From positions 5,518,001 to 5,582,000 of the forward strand of contig NZ_CP060394.1 of NCBI RefSeq assembly GCF_014274465.1: a stretch of 64,000 nucleotides of DNA. The letters run 5' to 3'. Below, piece by piece: positions 57,649-64,000 of this stretch. Numbering within the stretch: the first letter of the stretch is position 1; every line of letters begins with the position of its first letter. The notes beneath the pieces are model-generated. The model saw only the letters and a program-made list of their open reading frames with translations. It was not told where the DNA came from and did no database searches. The stretch is from Alloacidobacterium dinghuense (lineage in GTDB: Bacteria; Acidobacteriota; Terriglobia; Terriglobales; Acidobacteriaceae). Made by a program: the position numbers and the translations under genes.

Positions 57649-58527
57649 TTAGGCAGCAATGCCTCCCAATACTGCTCCTTCCTTTTCCTTATCAACTTCG
57701 AGGTTCCGTGCCTTCACGTCCCACGCAAGACTTAACATCCTTAGGGCATTAATCGTGTACCAATTAAAATCGAATTCGTACCAGGCCAAGCCATGACGGG
57801 ATGATTGTGGATGCGCGTGATGGTTATTGTGCCAGCCCTCGCCGAACGTTAATAGAGCGACCCAGAAGCTGTTTCTGGAGGTGTCGCCGGTGGGAAATCG
57901 CCGCGATCCCCACATATGGGTGGCCGAGTTCACTAGCCATGTGGAGTGAAGACCGAGGACCGTACGAAAGAAGATGCCCCACAATAAGAACTTCCATCCC
58001 CCGACAACTGGAAGAAGTATGCCCAATATGGTGATCGGTACCCAATGCCAGCGGCTGATCCAAACATGGAATCGGTCCTTGCGAAGATCAGGAACATAGG
58101 GCAGCAGAGTTGCCGAATCGTCGTGCATGGTTTGGCCGGTCAAGAGCCAACCGACGTGGGACCAGAAGCCGCCCTCGCGCGGGGAATGCGGGTCCCCTTC
58201 CTTATCGGTGTTCTGGTGATGTTGACGATGTGTCGCAACCCAGAAAATCGGCCCGCCTTCCAGAGCCAGCGTGCCGCATACGGTCAAAAAATATTCCATC
58301 CATTTGGGGGTTTTGTAACCTCGATGTGTAAGAAGCCGATGATATCCGACTCCTATGCCAAAACCTCCGGCGACCCACCATAACACCATCGCACACAAGA
58401 ATGCCTGCCAGCTGAAAAAGAACAGGGCAGCAACCGCACCAATGTGGAACGCAATCATGATGAGCGTTGTACCCCAAACAACTGGCTGCGTAAATGTTCT
58501 GTCGCGCTTGAAAAGTCTCTGCACCAT
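57649..58527 (-). CDS. Acyl-CoA/fatty-acid desaturase (delta-9 type)
   Basis: A 292-residue di-iron membrane enzyme that introduces a cis double bond in acyl chains. The three His boxes are present: HRLLTHRGY, HRQHHQNTDKEGDPHS and the final GEGWHNNHHAHP. Hydrophobic pairs lie between them (LIMIAFHIGAVAALFFFSWQAFLCAMVLWW). The ATG at 58527 has AGAGG only two bases upstream; the frame extends to a GTG at 58626, so the start is uncertain. It follows a histidine kinase remnant. It may adjust membrane fluidity together with the phospholipid methyltransferase nearby. Confidence 0.9.
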   Translation of the reverse strand: MVQRLFKRDRTFTQPVVWGTTLIMIAFHIGAVAALFFFSWQAFLCAMVLWWVAGGFGIGVGYHRLLTHRGYKTPKWMEYFLTVCGTLALEGGPIFWVATHRQHHQNTDKEGDPHSPREGGFWSHVGWLLTGQTMHDDSATLLPYVPDLRKDRFHVWISRWHWVPITILGILLPVVGGWKFLLWGIFFRTVLGLHSTWLVNSATHMWGSRRFPTGDTSRNSFWVALLTFGEGWHNNHHAHPQSSRHGLAWYEFDFNWYTINALRMLSLAWDVKARNLEVDKEKEGAVLGGIAA

Positions 58528-58643
58528 CACCTCTACATAATTTGATGGGATGGTTAGCGCGTGAGGCTCTGGGGTGGGGTAATAGTTGTGTAAGATCACT
58601 TCGCGACATTCGACCCGGAGTTGCACCTAGGTGGGTAGGAGGT

Positions 58644-58853
58644 TCATGGCCTCAGGGCAAATGTCTCGTCACGACGGGCTATACTCTGCCAGGCAGTTGC
58701 GTAGGAAGAAAAAATCGAAAAGCAAGTTCCACTCTTGGCAGTGCGCACGCTGCTGCGCACACGAATTGAGCCAGCCAGCCGACTGATGATCCCGGTCGCC
58801 ACCCATAGACCGAGCCCTGTACCCTGACGCTCGGAACGCGGTAGGCAGCGCAG
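58644..58853 (-). pseudogene. Histidine kinase, C-terminal ATPase remnant
   Basis: The minus strand reads ERQGTGLGLWVATGIISRLAGSIRVRSS and SGTCFSIF, the G2 box and last strand of a HATPase domain. Nothing before it matches a kinase: the H, N and F boxes and dimerisation helices are missing, and the next gene on that side ends at 58859. A kinase gene has been cut here, leaving about 55 recognisable residues. Confidence 0.65.
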
Positions 58854-58858
58854 TGTAC

Positions 58859-59530
58859 TTAAAGAGCGTAGCTGGCCCGTGTGAACTTCCATACGACAGC
58901 AGGCGGAATGTTCATCCAGACGCGACCAACACGTTCGGCGTGCAATCCGAGCCGTTTCGCTGGAAAAGGGCAATTTGCTGTGTAAGTAAACTGGATCAGC
59001 TGACCATCTACAGCCAGCGCATTCATCATTCCCTCCAGAATCGCAATCCGGTTGTCGCCGTTCAAATTGCTAATGGGCAGACTCGAAATGAGAGTCTGTA
59101 CCTCTGATATCCCCTCCTCACAAAGGATGGCTGCGGCGTGCTCTGCATCGCCGCAGCGGACTTGGATATTCGGAAACCGTTTATACAGGTGGGCGACAAG
59201 CGACGGATCACGCTCTATCACGAATAAGCGGTTGGCTGGGAGGCCGAGGTTGAGCAGGGCTTCCGTAATTGATCCCGTCCCCGCTCCTACTTCGAGAACA
59301 TGAGAGTTTCCGCAACACACCTGCGAGGCGATCAGTCTCGAAAGTTGGGGAGAACTAGGAACAAGAGCTCCCACCGCCAATGGACTCTTGAGAAGAGACC
59401 GGATGAATAGGAACATGCCCCGAGCGCCCGTTGTGAATCTCACGAGATGGAGCAACAGCCAATTGACTGCAGCCTCATGGTGAATGAGAGCATCACCGAA
59501 TCCGTCCTGGGTTTTGGGGCTTGATCGCAT
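58859..59530 (-). CDS. Phospholipid N-methyltransferase-like protein (PmtA type)
   Basis: A 223-residue SAM-dependent enzyme. FIRSLLKSPLAVGALVPSSPQLSRLIA at the start, motif I VLEVGAGTGSITEALL (about 80-95), RLFVIERDPSLVAHLYKRFP and the catalytic-loop region TLISSLPISNLN are typical of rhizobial-type PmtA, which methylates phosphatidylethanolamine toward phosphatidylcholine at the inner membrane. rRNA adenine methylases share the fold but have a different start. The ATG at 59530 lacks a good ribosome-binding site, and MFLFIRS at 59416 or a longer form is possible. Confidence 0.8.
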   Translation of the reverse strand: MRSSPKTQDGFGDALIHHEAAVNWLLLHLVRFTTGARGMFLFIRSLLKSPLAVGALVPSSPQLSRLIASQVCCGNSHVLEVGAGTGSITEALLNLGLPANRLFVIERDPSLVAHLYKRFPNIQVRCGDAEHAAAILCEEGISEVQTLISSLPISNLNGDNRIAILEGMMNALAVDGQLIQFTYTANCPFPAKRLGLHAERVGRVWMNIPPAVVWKFTRASYAL

Positions 59531-59970
59531 GGTGAGGAACTTACAAATGACGCCTTTCCCGAGCAGCGCAACTATACTGTTCTTTCTGTTGAGAGGCGCG
59601 GTTGAGCGCCTTGGTTGCAGCCCAATCAATTCCGTACGTGTCACTGTCTGGGCGAAGCACAGTGTCGCTTTTCAGGCGTTGAGAGTGGCTGGTACCTCGA
59701 AGTGTCCTTAGGAGGAATCGATTGCGCCCTCGCGTTGCCACCGCTGCGACCACTTGGTGTATTCGAGTTGCTGGTCACGATTCTCCCAACCTGATCTGCG
59801 GTGGGTGAGTCGGCAACTCAAACTGTAGGTAGCGCGATCTCGATCCTCAGATCGAATGGTGGTCGTTGATCAGCTTCCCGCACCAACTGGTGAAGATGTG
59901 CAGCTCGTTCTCTTGAACTGAGCATTCAGATGAGAACCGGCCGGATGCCAGGTTTTTGCATAATCGTGAC
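59531..59970. other. Gene-free interval before the MITE-like repeat
   Basis: About 440 bp with only short unsupported frames on both strands. No tRNA, promoter with two good hexamers or inverted repeat was seen; it ends where the inverted-repeat element starts. Confidence 0.45.
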
Positions 59971-60240
59971 TAGGGCCTGTTAACACTAATAGGACGACAG
60001 CGAGAGGAGCGGATTTTTCTGAGTGCGAGAAGCGAGGAGTGACAAATACCCGGGGTATTTTAGCGACGAGGGACGAAGCAATCGGGAAAATCCACCCTCT
60101 CCCTTCGGGTTGCGGCAAAAATCAGGCCATACTTCGTTGTCGTCCTCGACGGTGGTCCCGCCACAGCCTTCGGACTCCGCCTCGTCTGGACTGATTTTTG
60201 CTCGCAACGCTGCTCGCCCTAATAGTGTTAACAGGCCCTA
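59971..60240. repeat. MITE-like element with 23-bp terminal inverted repeats
   Basis: TAGGGCCTGTTAACACTAATAGG at 59971-59993 is repeated inverted at 60218-60240 with a single mismatch. The 270-bp interior has no convincing gene but shows further near-terminal symmetry (ATTTTT and AAAAAT blocks, CAGCG). CTAG occurs at both outer boundaries, overlapping the ends. This is the form of a non-autonomous transposable repeat. Its right end supplies the TAG stop codon of the neighbouring phospholipase gene. Confidence 0.75.
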
Positions 60241-61752
60241 GCACACTCCGCTGGGATGAGTCGCGGTTCCGGATTCCTGAGTCGGAAAGGTCTGCGTGCT
60301 TGGTACTGTGTAGGGTGTCGTTCCAGCCAGGGTCGCTGCACATTGCTGGATCGCCTGCGCAGCGCCAGGAAGTGTGGACGGTAGATTCGGAATCGACTGG
60401 TCAGTTTTTTTGAAATTTAGCGCGCTGGTTAGGTCTCCGACCGTTGCGCGGCGCCATGCGCTCAAGTTGGGCACCTCAACACCGAACAGAGTCTCGAGGA
60501 ATCGCAACACAGAAGTGTGATCGAATAGGTCCGATGACACGAGCCCGCCTCGACTGAACGGCGAGATGATCAGCATCGGGACGCGAAAACCCAATCCAAT
60601 CGGTCCGGCAATCATTGGACTGCCGATTACGGTCGGGTCTGGTATCGCGGGCGCGGTTACATATTCGCCTGCGGTGCCGAGAGGCGCCGTCACCGGCGCG
60701 ACGTGATCAAAAAATCCGCCGTTCTCATCGTAGGTGACAAGCAAAACGGTCTTTGCCCACAGTGTTGGGTTCGCTGTTAGAGCACTGACGATGAGGGAAA
60801 GAAGATTCTCGCCAAATATCGAAGGCGAAGGCGGGTGATCCGAAGTTAGAACCGACCCGACCAGCCAGGAGACCTGAGGCAAATTCCCACTTGCTACATC
60901 GGCCAGGAAGTCAACCGGAAACTGTGGTCCGAATGCATTCTGATGAAGTACCGACGCAGGATCCTGAAAATTCTTGAAGTAGGAGAGAACATTGTCCGAG
61001 AGAATTCCGCCAAGAACATTCTCATCAGGCGATGAGTAAACCTTCCAGGAAATTCCCCGGGCCTGGAGCTGCTCGGGCATTGTCGTGTATGTCAGACGAC
61101 CATAAATGCCTGCTCGATTTGTGACGATGGTCTGCAAAATCGGTCCGCCGTTTTTTCCATCTGGGTCGAGGGAGGCCGCCATCGTGTAGAGTCGATTCGG
61201 GTCGGTCGGGCCCATCACCGAGCAAAAATAGTTGTCGCAAATCGTGAAGGCATCGGCTAGAGCGTAGTAGTAGGGAAGGTCTGCGCGATTGTAGTAACCC
61301 ATACTTAATACGGCATCGTTGGAATCGATCGGAAGACGTGAGCTGACAAAACCGTCCATTGCACCGTTGTTCCAACTCTGATGCTGTGGCACCCAGTCGT
61401 GGGTGATGTCGTGCGTGCAGGCTGCATTCGTTTTGGAGGTGTCCAAGTGGAATGGCAAAAGTACCCCGACGGACGAGCCGCTGGTGTTCGCTGGATCAGG
61501 TTGCTGGAATGCCATACTTTTATCCGAAAATCCACGAACTCCCCGATAGCTTCCAAAGTAGTGATCGAATGACCGGTTTTCCTGAATCAGGATCACCACA
61601 TGTTCGATGTCAGTTAACTTGGAACAAGCGGGCGAAGGGGAAGGAGAGGTGATAGAACCGCCACCGCAACCATCCAAACCCAGAGATGCCAACTCGGCAA
61701 CAACAGTGGCAGCTCCAAGTCTAAGTAGTTCTCGGCGAGTAAAATTATGCAT
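60238..61752 (-). CDS. Phospholipase C-type phosphoesterase, Tat lipoprotein
   Basis: A 504-residue enzyme of the bacterial phospholipase C/acid phosphatase (AcpA) family in the alkaline-phosphatase superfamily. Tat signal (TRRELLRLGAATVV) ending in a lipobox (LDGC near residue 29), so it should be an envelope lipoprotein. The family signature is IEHVVILIQENRSFDHYFGSYRGVRG. Later landmarks include YYNRADLPYYYALADAFTICDNYFCSVMGPTDPNR and LVTYDENGGFFDHVAP, whose Asp/His bind metal. It releases phosphate or head groups from lipids or phosphoesters. The last residues are read into the boundary of the MITE-like repeat. Confidence 0.93.
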   Translation of the reverse strand: MHNFTRRELLRLGAATVVAELASLGLDGCGGGSITSPSPSPACSKLTDIEHVVILIQENRSFDHYFGSYRGVRGFSDKSMAFQQPDPANTSGSSVGVLLPFHLDTSKTNAACTHDITHDWVPQHQSWNNGAMDGFVSSRLPIDSNDAVLSMGYYNRADLPYYYALADAFTICDNYFCSVMGPTDPNRLYTMAASLDPDGKNGGPILQTIVTNRAGIYGRLTYTTMPEQLQARGISWKVYSSPDENVLGGILSDNVLSYFKNFQDPASVLHQNAFGPQFPVDFLADVASGNLPQVSWLVGSVLTSDHPPSPSIFGENLLSLIVSALTANPTLWAKTVLLVTYDENGGFFDHVAPVTAPLGTAGEYVTAPAIPDPTVIGSPMIAGPIGLGFRVPMLIISPFSRGGLVSSDLFDHTSVLRFLETLFGVEVPNLSAWRRATVGDLTSALNFKKTDQSIPNLPSTLPGAAQAIQQCAATLAGTTPYTVPSTQTFPTQESGTATHPSGVC

Positions 61753-62140
61753 AGGGCCCTAAATTTCAGATGCTCTCTCCAGAGCAAAAGGTAGGATCGG
61801 TTAGCAAACCCTGATTGGCACCCGCGCAAACAGGGCTACCGGACGCGGCGGGAGGCGCTGAGAATGCCGCCAAGATGCTTACAAGGACGCCCTGGATAAA
61901 GAACTACGACTCCTTCCCGATTGATCAGCCTTCGTCAAGAAAGTAGGCGATGATTGTGGGGTTATGGGTTGTTTGTCAGCCCGAACAACGATACCTTCAA
62001 TGCGCGTACGTTCTCTTCGAATCAAATTATTTCTGTGATTCCACTTGTGATCCCATGTATGTTTTGGCATCGAAATGAAATGTATTCTCTGCCTCCTCGC
62101 TAGTTCGTTCGTGCGATAAGGAAGTGAAGGGTGGCCTTTC
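61753..62140. other. Intergenic region between divergent genes
   Basis: About 390 bp between the phospholipase start and the AI-2E transporter start, both reading outward. It should carry both promoters, but no convincing hexamer pair, operator palindrome or RNA gene was recognised by eye. Confidence 0.4.
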
Positions 62141-64000
62141 GTGCTGAGTGAAGCCCGCGAGCGGCTAAGGGGAACAGACAGTGCCCTGATGACGGCCATT
62201 CTTGTCGCTGGGGTGTTGTATTTTGCTCGGGATATCTTCATTCCTCTCGCATTGGCTGGCCTTCTCTCGTTCCTGCTAGCACCCGCGGCAAATTGGCTGG
62301 AGCGATGGAAAGTGAAGAGGCTTCCGGCTGCATTGATGGTGATTCTGCTTTGCGTCGGCGCGTTGGGAGCCTCGGTTGGGCGTTGCTGGGGCAGGTCTAC
62401 AATCTGGCGGTCGAGCATCCACAGTATCAGCAGAATGTCACCGAAAAAATCAACTCTCTTCATCTGCACTCGAACGGTCGTCTCAGCGAGACGCTGGCAA
62501 TGCTAGCCAATGATCGCAAGCAACTTATGAATGGGGATGGGGTCCGCACACCGGTTTCAGACCCGTTACAGCGAAATAGGGTTAGGACGACTCCCGGGCA
62601 AGCATTACCGTCCAGCAAATCGACCCAGCCTATTTCGGTGAAAATCGACCAACCGGATGAGTCGATTGCAACGATGGCTGGCCACACCCTTACGCCTCTC
62701 CTACATCCGCTCACAACAATATTCGTCGTTCTGATCTTTCTTGTCTTCATGCTGTTGGCGAGGGACGATCTTCGCGATCGAGGGCTTCGCATTGCGGGGA
62801 AAGGCCGGATGCATGTAACGACTAAAGCTATCGAAGATGCCAGCCGGCGCGTTAGTCGATATCTCCGGATGCAACTGATCGTCAATCTCTGCTATGGTGC
62901 AGTCGTCGGTCTCTTGCTTTGGGCTATCGGAGTTCCGAATCCGCTGTTGTGGGCCGTACTCACTTGTCTGCTGCGCTTCGTTCCATACATCGGAATTCTA
63001 TTGGCAGCGGCAGGGCCGTTGTTGCTCTCTATCGCTGTTTCGCCGCACTGGAGCCTCCTGATCTGGACTGCGTTCATGTATATAGTTCTCGAATTAGTAG
63101 CAGCGAATTTTGTCGAGCCAATGTTATACGGTGCATCAACCGGGATTTCTCCGATCGGTGTCCTGATTGCGGCAATATTCTGGACGCTTCTGTGGGGATT
63201 GCCAGGACTATTATTGTCAACTCCGCTCACCGTGTGCCTCGTCGTAATCGGACGTCAAGTTTCGCACCTGCAGTACCTTGACCTGCTCTTTGGGGATAAC
63301 GAAGCACTGGCGCCTCCTGATCGGTTTTATCAACGCATGCTAGCCTCGAATGCACGAGACGCGACGACGCTCCTTGAAGAGACATTAAAGACCAAATCAG
63401 TCGAACAGGCCTATGACGGCATAGTGGTTCCCGCGATAACGTTGATTGAAGAAGCGCGGCATTCCGAGGAAATGACAGGCGCTCATGCCGAAGAGCTGTT
63501 GCAAAATGTTGAAGAAATCACGGAGGACGTCTTTGGCAAATGCAACGAGACTGCTGCCGTCCAGCTTGAATCAAAGTTGCCGCGCCAGGTAGTGTGCGTG
63601 CCAGCGCGAGATTTCGCCGATGAAGTCGCCTGCCAGTTGGCGGCACAGGTGCTCAGCCAGGTTTCCTTCGCAACTGCGTTGTCGGCGGATACGTCTACGG
63701 CGGAGGTGCTCCAATCCCTGGAGAGTTCCCGACCGGATGCGATTTGTGTGGTGGGGATTCCGCCTCATGCAATTCGACATCTGAGAATGCGATGTCACCA
63801 GATTCGCGCAAAATTTCCTACCATCCCCCTGGTTGCTTGTATTCTCAGCGAGCAATGTGATCTGTCGAAGCTGAAGGTTCGCATACCGTCAGAAGACGCG
63901 CAGCATGTGGTTTGTTCTCTCCAACTGATGAAGGACTATCTATTGCCACTCCTGGGGCCTGTGTCGATAGATGCTCCGGCAGACTCGGCTGTGTCTCAAG
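62141..64000 (+). pseudogene. AI-2E family transporter with C-terminal cytosolic domain, frameshifted, runs off the window
   Basis: The GTG at 62141 follows AAGGGTGG. The first 75 residues (ILVAGVLYFARDIFIPLALAGLLSFLL) are an AI-2E/PerM exporter start. Near 62376 the frame is lost; adding one base restores it, and the next frame is open without interruption to the window end. It contains LLARDDLRDRGLR, RFVPYIGILLAAAGPLLLS and EPMLYGASTGISPIGVLIAAIFWTLLWG, all family landmarks. After the last helix, at least 220 residues form a soluble domain (VVCVPARDFADEVACQLAAQ) that recalls B12-binding-like folds. Either a pseudogene or a sequencing error. Confidence 0.8.

Overview
The window looks like chromosome of an Acidobacteriota member, most likely class Terriglobia (Acidobacteriaceae). 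This is inferred from gene content: secreted 'VWFA-related' proteins, a PadR gene next to an ADOP-like protein, TIGR02436 four-helix-bundle and zinc-ribbon proteins, Tat-exported carbohydrate enzymes, and a pyrR-pyrB-pyrC cluster. No rRNA is present to settle the species.

Layout. 0-7 kb: Tat-exported alpha-L-fucosidase and Gfo/Idh/MocA oxidoreductase, a small GNAT protein, two divergent secreted VWA proteins and a DMT-type transporter. 7-12 kb: a winged-helix/ATPase regulator, an outer-membrane barrel protein, tatA and PPK2. 12-15 kb: pyrimidine genes pyrR, pyrB, pyrC. 15-22 kb: membrane and lipoproteins, a FecR-domain surface protein, an Old Yellow Enzyme, a MerR regulator, Cys-rich small proteins and a CADD-like self-sacrificing pABA enzyme. 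22-29 kb: tRNA-Pro, the (p)ppGpp enzyme Rsh, an RlmI-type methyltransferase, a LysW-like protein, an M28 peptidase and a catalytically dead rhomboid. 29.6-31.1 kb: 15-bp-period repeats around a four-helix-bundle gene. 31-35 kb: aspS, hisS, gamma carbonic anhydrase. 35-40 kb: ADOP-like/PadR pair divergent from an ABC exporter across a shared operator. 40-45 kb: rpsU, a response regulator, mtaB, infC with an ATC start, and a pseudokinase. 45-48 kb: a conflict-type cluster of cytosolic GH24 lysozyme, SLATT-type two-TM protein, a TIR-like membrane protein and a TIR receptor. 48-64 kb: a looser accessory region with decaying genes, a sigma-54-controlled alcohol/aldehyde dehydrogenase operon with its activator, a decayed tRNA-Met with 10-bp iterons, a desaturase, a phospholipid methyltransferase, a 270-bp MITE-like repeat, a Tat phospholipase C-type lipoprotein and a frameshifted AI-2E transporter.

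The most interesting unit is 45.5-48.1 kb. A muramidase with no signal peptide is translationally coupled to a two-TM SLATT protein, which could act as a pore, followed by a TIR-like membrane protein and a convergent TIR protein with an outer domain. This fits an envelope-triggered lysis or abortive-infection module. Other strong observations are the PadR operator lying over two near-leaderless divergent promoters, the sigma-54 promoter with paired upstream sites, a hairpin that sequesters the ribosome-binding site of a membrane protein, and the inverted 15-bp repeat blocks that bracket the four-helix-bundle gene.
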